From the NCBI RefSeq assembly GCF_000265295.1, contig NC_018002.1:62001-126000 (forward strand): 64,000 nucleotides of DNA, given 5' to 3'. The notes below the pieces were generated by a model, which worked only from the letters and a program-made list of their open reading frames with translations, searched no databases and was not told the origin of the DNA. Origin of the DNA: Sulfurospirillum barnesii SES-3. Lineage in GTDB: Bacteria; Campylobacterota; Campylobacteria; Campylobacterales; Sulfurospirillaceae. The first letter of the stretch is position 1. Each line of letters begins with the position of its first letter. Below, piece by piece: positions 54,095-63,644 of the stretch. A program made the translations under genes and the position numbers.

Positions 54095-55786
54095 TTAGGT
54101 TCTAAATTCAGAGAGCTTGAGATTGAGCATTTCGGTCATTTTGCTTAAGTGCTCAGCCGCACCTGCTATTTCTTCAACACTTCTAGCATTCTGCGCAGAA
54201 ATATCGTTAATCTGAGCTACATCATTGATCATTAATTCAATGTCCGCCCCAGTGTTGAGATAATTTTCAGCGGTTTTATCGGAGACCTTTGTGGCATTAT
54301 TCATCACATTAAACATATTGCCAATTTTATTTTCAACCCCTGTGGCTGTTGTGGCTAAAGATTCAACCTTCTTAGAATTAGAACTCATCTGCTCTGAACT
54401 ATCCATAATGGCTTGAACAATAACGTTAATCGTAGCATTGATTTCTTGAAGGCTTTTTTGTGTTCGCTCTGCTAGTTTTCGTACTTCATCGGCGACAACA
54501 GCAAAGCCCCGACCATGCTCACCTGCACGTGCTGCTTCAATGGCAGCATTCAAAGCTAAAAGGTTGGTTTGATCGGCAATATCACCAATAACAACTAAAA
54601 TATCTTTGACCTGTGAAGCATCTGAGCTTAACTGTTGAATTTTATGGGCAAGCTCAATTTCTGTAGCCGCACTGGTTTGAATTTCACGAGTCAGTTCTAA
54701 AATGGCCGTGTTGGCTTCTTTAAGGAATTGATTGGCTTTGAGTAACTCTTCTTTTCCTGCCTTTGCCTCAGTAATGCCTGTGCTCATCTTTTGTTTGAGG
54801 GTTTGTGCTCGTGTGGTTGTGTTTCCAACAATTTGCATGGATGTTTCTACAGAACGTCCTACTTCAAGAGAGGTTGAAGAGAGTTCATGAGAAATAGAAG
54901 AGTTTTCATTGGAAAGATTTTTTGCCTCACTGATAAGAATGCGTACCTTTTCAATAAAGCGATTAATGCTTTTACTGGCAAGCGCAATTTCATCATTTCC
55001 AATGACTTCTAATGTTCGAGTTAAATCTCCATCCCCACTGGAAAGATTATCTGCACGCATAATAAGTTCATTGAGAGGTTTAGAAATTGTACGGGTGATC
55101 ATATACAACGTCACACCCAAACTGAGCAAAAGAAGCACAATGGAAATGCTTAGAAACGATTTTATTTGCGAAGCGGTGCTGTGTTGGATTTGTGTTTGAA
55201 GTTTTCCCACTTCCATCTCAACCGTATCGACATAAATACCTGTCCCAATCATCCAATTAAAGGGTTCAAAAGAGACGGCATAAGAGAATTTTGGTAAAGG
55301 TTTTCCCTCTTTTACTTTTGGAAAATGGTATTTGACTAAACCACCACCTTTTTTGGCGACATCAATCAACTCTTTAATCAAAAAAACGCCGTTACTGTCT
55401 TTGAGACCTATAAGATTTTGACCTTGAAGTGCCCGATTGGTTGCTGTTAAAATATTTGTACCCGCATAGTCATACACAAAGATATAGCCGCTTTTATCAT
55501 CAAAAAATTGTAAGACATCTAGTTTTGATAAAATGGCTTTTTTAATTTCATCATCACTGAAACCTTTAGCTTTTTGGTCTTTATAGATAGCGTGTGCAGT
55601 TTGGTGAACGATTTCCATGATAGTTTTTAGCTCATTTTCATAAAACGAATAAGAACTTTTTTCATAATCAGCAATAAAAGAGTTTGCATTCTCATTGGTG
55701 TTACTATAGGAGACACTAATGATGCTTATGGATAAAAGCAATAATGACAATACAAGTAATACGAGAATTCGTGTTGAAATCTTCAT
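54095..55786 (-). CDS. Methyl-accepting chemotaxis protein 2 (sCache_2 sensor)
   Basis: This 563-residue receptor has the same plan as its neighbour 52207-53898: membrane helix, periplasmic single-Cache domain (about 35-190; [35 protein letters not shown]), second helix, HAMP and signalling hairpin. About 1.09 kb of the 3' part matches chemoreceptor 1 with about five base differences (one changes Glu to Lys, QKMSTG). The sensor part differs clearly. A tandem duplication with later gene conversion is the simplest reading. It is divergent from the MFS gene. Confidence 0.93.
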   Translation of the reverse strand: MKISTRILVLLVLSLLLLSISIISVSYSNTNENANSFIADYEKSSYSFYENELKTIMEIVHQTAHAIYKDQKAKGFSDDEIKKAILSKLDVLQFFDDKSGYIFVYDYAGTNILTATNRALQGQNLIGLKDSNGVFLIKELIDVAKKGGGLVKYHFPKVKEGKPLPKFSYAVSFEPFNWMIGTGIYVDTVEMEVGKLQTQIQHSTASQIKSFLSISIVLLLLSLGVTLYMITRTISKPLNELIMRADNLSSGDGDLTRTLEVIGNDEIALASKSINRFIEKVRILISEAKNLSNENSSISHELSSTSLEVGRSVETSMQIVGNTTTRAQTLKQKMSTGITEAKAGKEELLKANQFLKEANTAILELTREIQTSAATEIELAHKIQQLSSDASQVKDILVVIGDIADQTNLLALNAAIEAARAGEHGRGFAVVADEVRKLAERTQKSLQEINATINVIVQAIMDSSEQMSSNSKKVESLATTATGVENKIGNMFNVMNNATKVSDKTAENYLNTGADIELMINDVAQINDISAQNARSVEEIAGAAEHLSKMTEMLNLKLSEFRT

Positions 55787-55869
55787 CTTTTTTCACCTTT
55801 TTGTGGTAGTTTTTGGCTTAAGATGGCTATTCTAGCATAAAAAAATTATTCATGAAAAATAAAAAGCGC

Positions 55870-55875
55870 TACAAT
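55870..55875 (+). promoter_or_regulatory. Putative -10 box of the MFS transporter gene
   Basis: TACAAT lies 27 bp before the ATG, which is preceded by AAAGGAG. Confidence 0.4.
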
Positions 55876-55901
55876 GGCAGGCAAATTCTAAAGGAGAAGA
55901 A

Positions 55902-57092
55902 ATGAAGCAGTATGTTACATTACTTCACTCCCATGCAACGCTTAGACGCTTGAGTTTAATACAGCTTATTTGTTATTTTGGCGCATGGTTTAGTCATATG
56001 GCTATTTTTACACTTTTAATTGAGTTGGGAGCGCCTGTGTGGGCACTGAGCACAGCAGCTGCATTTACGTTTTTGCCCTCAATGCTTTTAGCTCCTTTTA
56101 GTGGAGCGATTATTGACAAGGTCAATACCAAACGCTTTATGCTTTTTCTTACGGCTATTGAGATTGTAACTGTTTTTTGGCTCATGTTTATTCACTCTTT
56201 AGATGCGCTGTGGATTTTATTGGGGCTTATTTTTGTACGTATGGGTACAGGGAGTATTTATTTTCAAACCGAAATGTCACTGTTGCCAAAACTTTTAAAT
56301 AATAATGAATTGAAACTCGCCAATGAAATTCACTCAATTATTTGGTCGATTTCTTATGCCTTTGGAATGGCAGTGGGAGGATTTTACATTCATTACTTTG
56401 GAACGACCAGTGCATTTATGGCCGATATGGTTCTTTATGGAATTGGATTTTATTTGCTTTTAGGACTTGAGATTCCTTCTTTAGAGAACAAATATGCTTT
56501 ACATGTAAAAGAGATGATTGTGGGTGGTTTTGTTTATTTAAGGGAACATCCAAAAATTATACATCTTATTTTATTGCATGCCAGTGTAGGACTTAGTGCA
56601 TACGATGCGCTGATTGCTCTTTTGGCAGATTATCAATACAAACACCTCCTTTCTGTCCCCTTAGTTATTGGTTTTATCAATGCCACACGAGCACTCTCTT
56701 TGGTATTGGGGCAGTTTTTTTTAAGTCGTTATATTAATTCAAGAAGCCTTTTTTACATTTTTGTGGCACAAGGGGTTAGTATTATGATTTGGGCACTCTT
56801 TCAGTATAACTTTTATCTGAGTTTTATAGGAATTTTATTGTGCGGGCTTTTTACCACAACCTTATGGTCGTACACCTATACCCTCTTGCAGTATGAAACC
56901 GATGAAGCATTTTATGGCAGAGTCATTGCGTATAATGATATGGTTTTTATGGGAGTCAGTACATTGGTTTCTTTTGCTATTGGTGCTTTCTTTGAGTGGG
57001 GTATGCCTTTGTCTATTATTACCTCTCTTTTAGGTGCAGGTTTTATCTTTTTTGCATTTTATTGGAAATGGGTGCAAAAAATTCACGACTGA
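55902..57092 (+). CDS. MFS transporter
   Basis: The 396-residue protein has about twelve membrane helices and the MFS cytoplasmic loop pattern PFSGAIIDKVNTKRFML near residue 68. The family of this shape (MFS_3-like) includes macrolide and small-molecule exporters; the substrate is unknown. It has a clear AAAGGAG ribosome-binding site. A TTTACATGTAAA copy (56498-56509) is read LHV in the central loop. Confidence 0.85.
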   Translation: MKQYVTLLHSHATLRRLSLIQLICYFGAWFSHMAIFTLLIELGAPVWALSTAAAFTFLPSMLLAPFSGAIIDKVNTKRFMLFLTAIEIVTVFWLMFIHSLDALWILLGLIFVRMGTGSIYFQTEMSLLPKLLNNNELKLANEIHSIIWSISYAFGMAVGGFYIHYFGTTSAFMADMVLYGIGFYLLLGLEIPSLENKYALHVKEMIVGGFVYLREHPKIIHLILLHASVGLSAYDALIALLADYQYKHLLSVPLVIGFINATRALSLVLGQFFLSRYINSRSLFYIFVAQGVSIMIWALFQYNFYLSFIGILLCGLFTTTLWSYTYTLLQYETDEAFYGRVIAYNDMVFMGVSTLVSFAIGAFFEWGMPLSIITSLLGAGFIFFAFYWKWVQKIHD

Positions 57093-57140
57093 TTCACAAT
57101 TTTACATTAAAATGCTCACATTATTATTAAGGAGTTCCAG

Positions 57141-57494
57141 ATGAAAATCTTAAAAACCGTTTTACTCTGTGTAGGATTGCTGGTAAGTGGTATGACAAGT
57201 GCCCATGCAATGGGCGATAGAGAAAGAGGTGCTCTTATTGGTGCAGGAGCGGTTCTCTTGTTACCCTCTTTAATTGAAGGTGCTGGAAATCTTTTTGGTG
57301 GAACACCACAGAGAAATTATACAACAACCCATTATGTGGAAGAACCTCGTCCTAGAGTGGTTTATACAGAGCCTTATGTACGAGAAAGAGTGATTATTAT
57401 TGACAATACACCTCGTCATCGTTATGAGTCTCCAAGGTATGAGAGAGATCGCTCTTATTATCATAGCTATGATCGAGATCGTTACTACCGATAA
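57141..57494 (+). CDS. Small exported protein with Arg/Tyr-rich tail
   Basis: The 117-residue protein has a signal peptide (MKILKTVLLCVGLLVSGMTSAHA), a Gly-rich hydrophobic segment (GALIGAGAVLLLPSLIEGAGNLFGG) and a tail rich in Arg, Tyr and acidic residues (YESPRYERDRSYYHSYDRDRYY). No family recognised. The glycine-rich segment may insert in or lie against a membrane. It follows AAGGAG and ends before a shared bidirectional terminator. Confidence 0.6.
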   Translation: MKILKTVLLCVGLLVSGMTSAHAMGDRERGALIGAGAVLLLPSLIEGAGNLFGGTPQRNYTTTHYVEEPRPRVVYTEPYVRERVIIIDNTPRHRYESPRYERDRSYYHSYDRDRYYR

Positions 57495-57511
57495 TTTCTG
57501 CACCTTTACCC

Positions 57512-57541
57512 AAAAGTAGCGCTTAGTGCGCTACTTTTTTT
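57512..57541. terminator. Bidirectional terminator
   Basis: AGTAGCGC and GCGCTACT pair over a 5-nt loop, flanked by A-run and T-run, between the small exported protein gene and the convergent methyltransferase gene. The methyltransferase stop codon lies in the loop. Confidence 0.82.
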
Positions 57542-58179
57542 AAAATAACAATGCGTTTTCCATCCGTTTTAAGAGAGATTAAGCCACATTTTTTTGCCAA
57601 TAATTCCATGGTTTTAGGCGTGTAAAAAAGAATATGTGTTGGGTCTCTTCGGTACCACCATTGTAAAAAATGCGCTTCATCGTTGCTGTGAAAGAGTGTC
57701 ATTAAGGCAATAATACCATTGGGTTTAAGATGCTGGCTCAAGAGAGATAAAGTTTCTAGCGGATTGTCTAAGTGCTCAAAAACTTCTGTAGACGTAATAA
57801 AATCATACTCTTTTCCTTCATAGCATTTTTGAGGTTGGTAAAATTTATCATAACAATCCACATTGACCTCTCTTCTTTGGAGAAGATAACTTAAAACAGG
57901 GCTAGGCCCTGAGCCAAAGTCAAGCGATTCTTTTTTACATGTAAGTTCATCCCAAAAAAAATTCAAAAAATTTTCAAACATAGTCACATATCCTTCATTT
58001 TCGAGACTATTGTTATGATTATCATACAAAGCATGTTCTTTTTCTAGGCAGAGTTGGTAGTGTGGATCAAGCCAAATAGCATCGCAATGAGGACAGATAT
58101 AAAAAACTTTTTTTAAAGCCCTGTCTTCAATGCTTCTCATGTGTGAGTCACAAATTTTACAAATCATCATTTTATTCAC
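57523..58179 (-). CDS. SAM-dependent methyltransferase with N-terminal zinc-ribbon-like motif
   Basis: The 218-residue protein starts with a C-x2-C...C-x2-C pattern (CKICDSHMRS...YICPHCDAIW, residues 7-34), then a class I methyltransferase core (SLDFGSGPSPVLSYL near residue 95; FDFITSTEVFEHLDNP near residue 130). The substrate is not known. A palindrome copy at 57934-57945 is read Leu-Thr-Cys-Lys. TTG or ATG alternative starts exist nearby. Confidence 0.8.
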   Translation of the reverse strand: MNKMMICKICDSHMRSIEDRALKKVFYICPHCDAIWLDPHYQLCLEKEHALYDNHNNSLENEGYVTMFENFLNFFWDELTCKKESLDFGSGPSPVLSYLLQRREVNVDCYDKFYQPQKCYEGKEYDFITSTEVFEHLDNPLETLSLLSQHLKPNGIIALMTLFHSNDEAHFLQWWYRRDPTHILFYTPKTMELLAKKCGLISLKTDGKRIVILKKVAH

Positions 58180-58243
58180 TTTTTTCTCTTTTAAGTAAAT
58201 ATTTTTTTACTAATTAAGTCATTTTATAAAAAAATATGGCTAT

Positions 58244-58249
58244 TATAAC
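58244..58249 (+). promoter_or_regulatory. Putative -10 box of the binding-protein/kinase/regulator operon
   Basis: TATAAC (within TATTATAAC) lies 30 bp before the ATG at 58279 in the divergent gap with the methyltransferase gene. Confidence 0.4.
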
Positions 58250-58278
58250 GCTAAACTCACAAGAAAGCGACAGTAACA

Positions 58279-59445
58279 ATGCGTTATATTGCCAGTATCC
58301 TTTTTTTCATCTTCGCTTTGGTATTGCTTGGTTACGTTGTATCCCATAAAAAATTTGAGGGCGATGTGATTCGTCTAGGCATGAGTGGGCCTTTTAGTGG
58401 AGGCTTGAACAGCGTTGGTAATCAATTTTTATTGGGCAGTGAGATTTATTTAAAAAATCTAAATGAAGAAGGTGGAATACACGGTCGTAAGATTGAAATT
58501 ATTGCTAAAGACGATCGGTATGAGCCAAAATTAGCCATAGAAAATGCACATGCTTTTATAAAACAAGAGAAAGTTTTTGCTTTTTTTGGCATTATTGGAA
58601 CGCCTTCTGCGGAAGTGATGTTCCCTATTGCAATTAAAGAACGTATTCCTTTTGTTGGGGCGTATTCGGGTGCAGAATTTCTACGCAAACCTGTTAACCC
58701 TATTGTGTTAAATGCGCGAGCCAGTGATTTAGATGAAATTGAAAAATTAGTGCAGTATTACACCAGTGTTTTTAACCACAAACGTTTTGCTATTTTTTAT
58801 CAAAACGATGGTTATGGGATGGCAGCTCTTACTGGAGCAAAAAGCGCCCTTGCAAAACACAATCTTATTTTGGTAGGTGAGGGGAGCTATCGACGCAATA
58901 CGCTTTCGGTAGGAAACGCACTGTACGAAATTGAACAGAGTAATCCCGAAGTTATTTTAATGGCAGGCTCAACCCACGCCGTGGCAGAATTTATAAAACG
59001 TGCTCGAAAAAGTGAGAAAATTCGTAAAGAGGTCAAATTTGGTCTCTCTTCTTTTGTGGAACCAAAACCACTGATTGAGCTTCTTAAAGGAGAAGGTGAG
59101 GGAATAGTGTTCGCACAAGTCGTCCCATCTCCTTGGACATCTGAAGTACAAGAAGTAGAAGATTACCGTGCATTGATGCATAAATATTATCCTCAAGAAG
59201 ACCTAAGCCATGTTTCACTTGAAGGTTACTTTGCTGCACGTATGATTAGCGAAGTTTTCAAAAGCATTGGTAGATCCTTTAGCAAAGAAGATTTTATTGA
59301 TGCATTAGGAGCTTTTTCTAAGAGTTTAGATGAAAATAGTCTTCCTAAAAATAGAGATGAGCGTTGTAAATGCTTACACAATGTGCATTTAAGTGAATAC
59401 GTTGAAGAGGACTTTTACTCGGTAGGAAACAGTCGTGAAAAGTAA
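58279..59445 (+). CDS. Periplasmic branched-chain amino acid-type binding protein (membrane-anchored)
   Basis: The 388-residue protein has a hydrophobic N-terminus (YIASILFFIFALVLLGYVV) and a type I periplasmic binding fold (VIRLGMSGPFSGGLNSVGNQ, KIEIIAKDDRYEPKLAIENAHAFI, FAFFGIIGTPSAEVMFPIA). It overlaps the sensor kinase gene by 11 bp and no transporter genes are present. It therefore probably presents a ligand to the kinase rather than to a permease. Confidence 0.85.
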   Translation: MRYIASILFFIFALVLLGYVVSHKKFEGDVIRLGMSGPFSGGLNSVGNQFLLGSEIYLKNLNEEGGIHGRKIEIIAKDDRYEPKLAIENAHAFIKQEKVFAFFGIIGTPSAEVMFPIAIKERIPFVGAYSGAEFLRKPVNPIVLNARASDLDEIEKLVQYYTSVFNHKRFAIFYQNDGYGMAALTGAKSALAKHNLILVGEGSYRRNTLSVGNALYEIEQSNPEVILMAGSTHAVAEFIKRARKSEKIRKEVKFGLSSFVEPKPLIELLKGEGEGIVFAQVVPSPWTSEVQEVEDYRALMHKYYPQEDLSHVSLEGYFAARMISEVFKSIGRSFSKEDFIDALGAFSKSLDENSLPKNRDERCKCLHNVHLSEYVEEDFYSVGNSREK

Positions 59446-61048
59446 TCTTTTACGTGATTTAATGCATCGCATTAATGAAACCACGATTGCGACTAAAACG
59501 ACCCTACTTTTTTTTATTATGCTCACAGGAATGCTCTTTATTGGTAGTTTTGCGCATATGAGTATCAATCGTATTAAAAATAATTTTGATATTTTATACA
59601 CCAAACGCATGCTTCCTACAATTCGTTTAGAGAACTTAAAAGATATTTATACGGTGAATGTACTTGATACCATTCGTGATATAGAAAAGGGTTTAATCAG
59701 CGCATCTGAGGGACAAGTGATTATTTTGCTTGCGCAAGAACTAATTCAAATTGAGCTTCAAGAGTATAAAAAAAGTTTAGAAATTGACGAAAGTGATTGG
59801 TTAGTTAAGTTAGCACGTTCATGGGGCGTTTTAAAACCAAAGACGCAAGAGTATTGGCGTATGGAAGAGCATGGGTTTATGTTTAAAATTGAACAGAAAA
59901 TTCATACAATAGATGGCATTTTACTAAAAATGTTTCGTTATTTTGATTCGAATCAACCTTTTAAAGCGATTGAAATTTTGCAAAATGAGCTTTATCCCAG
60001 TGTTTATTCGATTAATATTGATTTAACAGGGCTTATCAATCAAAATTTGAAAAATGCCAAAGAGGGATTTTTACAGACAGAAATTGTTTATGACAATACG
60101 TTTGAATGGATTGTTCTAGCCACTGTTGGCACGACGCTTGTTGCGGGTTTATTGGCTCTTTTGTTGTTGCGCAATATTCGGCTTTTGCATAGCAAACTTG
60201 CCAATGTGATTGATGAAAAGACGAAAGAACTGCAAAAACTCAATGATGACTTAAAAGAAAAAGTGCGCTATGAAGTGGAACAGAGTCGGCAAAAAGACCA
60301 AATTATGTTTCGTCAATCAAGGCTTGCTTCCATGGGTGAAATGATAGGAAATATTGCGCATCAGTGGCGACAGCCATTAAGTGCAATGGTGCTCATTCTT
60401 CAAAGCTTTCAAATGAAGCGAATGGCAGGCATAGAGCTTAGTGATGCTTTTATCGAGAAGCAGGTAAATGAGGGGATGGCACTGGGAACACTCATGTCAA
60501 ATACCATTGATGATTTTCGTAATTTTTTTAAACCCAATCAAAGTGAAGAGCCTTTTAGTTTAAAAGAGACGGTTACCTACAGTGTTAAGTTAATTAAAGC
60601 CTATTATGCAAAGGCAGGAATTAAAATATTGATTACATGTAAAAACGATTCGATTGTACAAGGCTATCCTAATGAGTTTTCTCAAGTAATGATGAATTTG
60701 CTCTCCAATGCCAAAGATGCTTTTGAGGAACGTGATAGCGAGGAAAAATACATAGAAATCGTGATTTCAAAAGAGGCAAATACGGGTGTGATTTGGGTGA
60801 TTGATAATGCAGGAGGGATGAGCGAGGAGGTTCAAGATAGAATTTTTGAGCCCTATTTTACAACGAAACATAAATCAACAGGAACGGGTATTGGGCTTTA
60901 TATGTCAAAGCAGATTATTGAAAAACAGATGACAGGGAGCATTGGTGCTAGCAATAGCTCTTACACCTTTAGCAATGGAAAGTTTTACGAAAAGTGTATG
61001 ATTATGACAATTGTGATGCCAATTGTCGAGAAAGAGGAGGAGGCGTAG
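59435..61048 (+). CDS. Sensor histidine kinase
   Basis: The 537-residue kinase has two membrane helices (about 25-45 and 225-248), a helical periplasmic domain of the four-helix-bundle type between them, a coiled coil, the phospho-acceptor box GNIAHQWRQPLSAM near residue 305 and ATPase boxes MMNLLSNAKDAF, VIDNAGGM, GTGIGLYMSKQ. It is fused by overlap to the binding-protein gene before it and is followed 1 bp later by a response regulator. A palindrome copy at 60633-60643 is read Thr-Cys-Lys. Confidence 0.92.
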   Translation: MKSNLLRDLMHRINETTIATKTTLLFFIMLTGMLFIGSFAHMSINRIKNNFDILYTKRMLPTIRLENLKDIYTVNVLDTIRDIEKGLISASEGQVIILLAQELIQIELQEYKKSLEIDESDWLVKLARSWGVLKPKTQEYWRMEEHGFMFKIEQKIHTIDGILLKMFRYFDSNQPFKAIEILQNELYPSVYSINIDLTGLINQNLKNAKEGFLQTEIVYDNTFEWIVLATVGTTLVAGLLALLLLRNIRLLHSKLANVIDEKTKELQKLNDDLKEKVRYEVEQSRQKDQIMFRQSRLASMGEMIGNIAHQWRQPLSAMVLILQSFQMKRMAGIELSDAFIEKQVNEGMALGTLMSNTIDDFRNFFKPNQSEEPFSLKETVTYSVKLIKAYYAKAGIKILITCKNDSIVQGYPNEFSQVMMNLLSNAKDAFEERDSEEKYIEIVISKEANTGVIWVIDNAGGMSEEVQDRIFEPYFTTKHKSTGTGIGLYMSKQIIEKQMTGSIGASNSSYTFSNGKFYEKCMIMTIVMPIVEKEEEA

Positions 61049-61705
61049 ATGGATTTTAATGGTTTAAAAGATTGTGTTGTATTGTATGTAGAGGATGAAA
61101 AATCGGTACGAGATCAAACGTATATGATTTTAAAAGATTTTGTAAAAGAGGTGTATTGTGCAAGCAATGGAGAAGAGGGGCTCAGTCTTGCATTGCAAAA
61201 AGATGTCGATGTTATTATCACTGATATTTTAATGCCCACTATGAATGGCATTGAGATGCTTAAAAAATTAAAACTCGAATACCATCGAACCATCCCTGCA
61301 ATTATTACAACCGCATTTACGGAGACAGAGTATTTATTGGAAGCAATTACACTGAAAGTAGATGGGTTTATCATGAAGCCTATCAATATGAAAGATTTAA
61401 TCAGCGCTCTTTACAGTGCCATGCTCCCTAAATTACAGAGTAAAGAAATTCAAGGTTGCTCCTTTATTATTGAAGGGCTTGCCGCACTCATTGGCGGTAA
61501 AAAGATAGAAATTTTAAAATACATCATCAATCATTTGGATGAAGATAAAGTTTTTAATGGTTCCTATCAGGATATAATTGATAATATTGGCGTGAGTAAA
61601 CCCACTGTGGTGCATATGTTTCAGCAGCTTATCAAAGTGGGAATCTTAGAGAAAGTAAAAAATAAAATGTATCGCTTTCGCAATACAAAATTAGTAGGAG
61701 ATTAA
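61049..61705 (+). CDS. Response regulator with winged-helix-like output domain
   Basis: The 218-residue protein has a receiver domain (VEDEKSVRDQTYMILK; phospho-acceptor Asp in DVDVIITDILMPTMNG) and a C-terminal domain with SYQDIIDNIGVSKPTVVHMFQQLIKVGILEKVKNKMYRF, a RepL/winged-helix-like DNA-binding pattern and not OmpR, NarL or NtrC type. It completes the binding-protein/kinase/regulator trio. Confidence 0.85.
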   Translation: MDFNGLKDCVVLYVEDEKSVRDQTYMILKDFVKEVYCASNGEEGLSLALQKDVDVIITDILMPTMNGIEMLKKLKLEYHRTIPAIITTAFTETEYLLEAITLKVDGFIMKPINMKDLISALYSAMLPKLQSKEIQGCSFIIEGLAALIGGKKIEILKYIINHLDEDKVFNGSYQDIIDNIGVSKPTVVHMFQQLIKVGILEKVKNKMYRFRNTKLVGD

Positions 61706-61709
61706 GGGT

Positions 61710-62228
61710 ATGAAAAAGGTGTTAGCCTTGTGCGTGTTGGGTGTGTGGAGTGCGTTGTGTGCAGCGCAAGTGGTGTTTGAAACAACACAAGGTACGATTG
61801 TTTTAGCATTAAAGCCAGAAATTGCACCAAAGGCATGTGAAAATTTTGAGGGGTTGGTGAAAAAAGGGTATTACAATGGGGTCTCTTTTCACCGTGTGAT
61901 TAAAAACTTCATGATTCAAAGTGGTGATCCAACAGGGACAGGACGTGGCGGAGACTCTATTTTTGGCGGAGCATTTGAGGATGAATTTAAGCCCTTCGTG
62001 ATGTTCAATAAAGCAGGCATGCTTGCCATGGCAAATGCGGGGCGCAATAGCAACCGCAGTCAATTTTTCATAACAACAGTCCCTACACCGCATTTAAATG
62101 GCAGACACACTATTTTTGGTGAAGTCGTTGAGGGAATGGATGTGGTGCATAAACTTGAAAATGTTGCTACCGATGGACGCGATAAACCGCTTGAGCCACA
62201 GCTGATTCTCAAAGCGTATTTAAAATAA
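61710..62228 (+). CDS. Periplasmic cyclophilin-type peptidyl-prolyl isomerase
   Basis: The 172-residue protein has a signal peptide (KVLALCVLGVWSALCAAQ) and the cyclophilin core (YYNGVSFHRVIKNFMIQSGDPTGTGRGG, MANAGRNSNRSQFFIT, LNGRHTIFGEVVEGMDVV). It speeds proline isomerisation in exported proteins. It starts 4 bp after the response regulator. Confidence 0.92.
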   Translation: MKKVLALCVLGVWSALCAAQVVFETTQGTIVLALKPEIAPKACENFEGLVKKGYYNGVSFHRVIKNFMIQSGDPTGTGRGGDSIFGGAFEDEFKPFVMFNKAGMLAMANAGRNSNRSQFFITTVPTPHLNGRHTIFGEVVEGMDVVHKLENVATDGRDKPLEPQLILKAYLK

Positions 62229-62261
62229 TTTAAGATAAAATAATTTTTAGCAAAGCGATAA

Positions 62262-62615
<354 letters not shown>

Positions 62616-62625
62616 GAAAACAGAC

Positions 62626-62660
62626 AGAGTGATTAGCCCTAATCACTCTGGATTTTTCTC
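62626..62660 (+). terminator. Rho-independent terminator of the PII gene
   Basis: AGAGTGATTAG and CTAATCACTCT form a perfect stem of at least 10 bp with a very small loop, followed by a T-rich run, 10 bp after the PII stop. Confidence 0.88.
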
Positions 62661-62948
62661 TTTCTTGTAACATTATTCCTTCTAAATCTCTGTAAAAAAA
62701 GTTTACATGTAATGGATACTGCGCATTTTTTCTGTTTTAATTTTGCTCATGATATTTGGATTTGAAATGCTGAAGTAGGATTGGTGCGCAATAAAAACGT
62801 TTTACATGTAAATTCCTCGATTTCTTTTTATTACATGATGAAATATTTTTCAACAATCCGTAAAATTTATGCTATTTTGTAGTCCTTATTCCGTAGAGCT
62901 TTTGGAGCGCTATTTGCAGAATTGAAGATTAAGAAAGAAGGAGTTGAA
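62661..62948. repeat. AT-rich intergenic stretch with two iterated palindromes
   Basis: No gene is seen in this stretch. It holds TTTACATGTAAT (62702-62713) and TTTACATGTAAA (62801-62812), and TGCGCA twice (near 62721 and 62786). TATGCTATTTTGT near 62869 may be the promoter of the peptidase-like gene, whose AAGGAG lies at the right end. A small RNA cannot be excluded. Confidence 0.55.
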
Positions 62949-63587
62949 ATGAAAAAAATGTTTTTGTCCTCGTCTTTCAAAGATGTTGCAGAACTTTTGC
63001 CTCATTTTATGGAAGAATCATTGGAGGGGAAAACCGTCAGTTTTATCCCCACGGCAAGTATCCCAGAAAGTGTCACATTTTATGTTCAAGCAGGGAAAAA
63101 AGCACTTCAAAAACTAGGAATGATCGTCGATGAAGTAGAGTTAACGGCATTAAGCCCTGAAGAAATTACACGCAAACTCAAGGCAAATGATAGTATTTAT
63201 ATTACAGGAGGCAATACGTTTTTTTTACTGCAAGCCTTAAGACAAACAGGAGCAGATCGGCTCATTGTTGAGCATATTAAAGCAGGGAAACTATACATCG
63301 GTGAGTCTGCTGGCGCGATGATCGTCTCGCCAGATATAACGTATGCCAAAGCCATGGATGACTTTAAACAGATAGAATCCTTAGACTATACAGCACTTAA
63401 GAGTGTGGATTTTTACCCTTTACCACACCACACCAATTTTCCGTTTAAAAAAAGTGTGGAAAAAATTATCGCTGAGTATCAGTTTGATTTGAAGTTATGT
63501 CCCATTTCAAATACCCAAGCGATTTTAGTGAGTGGGGAGGATGTTCGCATTGCGGATAAAAAGTTGGGAGAAGTGCCTTTTCAATAG
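62949..63587 (+). CDS. Peptidase E-like (S51 family) protein
   Basis: The 212-residue protein has the S51 fold features TGGNTFFLLQALRQTG and GESAGAMIVSP with the nucleophile Ser, and a late DFYPLPHH stretch. Peptidase E cleaves dipeptides with N-terminal Asp. ATG 62949 follows AAGGAG; the longer frame from 62922 is not supported. It converges with an aldo/keto reductase gene. Confidence 0.85.
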   Translation: MKKMFLSSSFKDVAELLPHFMEESLEGKTVSFIPTASIPESVTFYVQAGKKALQKLGMIVDEVELTALSPEEITRKLKANDSIYITGGNTFFLLQALRQTGADRLIVEHIKAGKLYIGESAGAMIVSPDITYAKAMDDFKQIESLDYTALKSVDFYPLPHHTNFPFKKSVEKIIAEYQFDLKLCPISNTQAILVSGEDVRIADKKLGEVPFQ

Positions 63588-63595
63588 GGTAAAAC

Positions 63596-63641
63596 AGCGG
63601 CTAACAATGCAAACGTTAACCGCTATCTTTTTACATGTAAT
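63596..63641. terminator. Terminator between convergent genes, with iterated palindrome in its T-run
   Basis: AGCGGCTAAC (63596-63605) pairs with GTTAACCGCT (63615-63624) with one mismatch, followed by ATCTTTTT. A TTTACATGTAAT copy (63630-63641) overlaps the T-run and lies 3 bp from the stop of the aldo/keto reductase on the other strand. Confidence 0.7.
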
Positions 63642-63644
63642 GAC

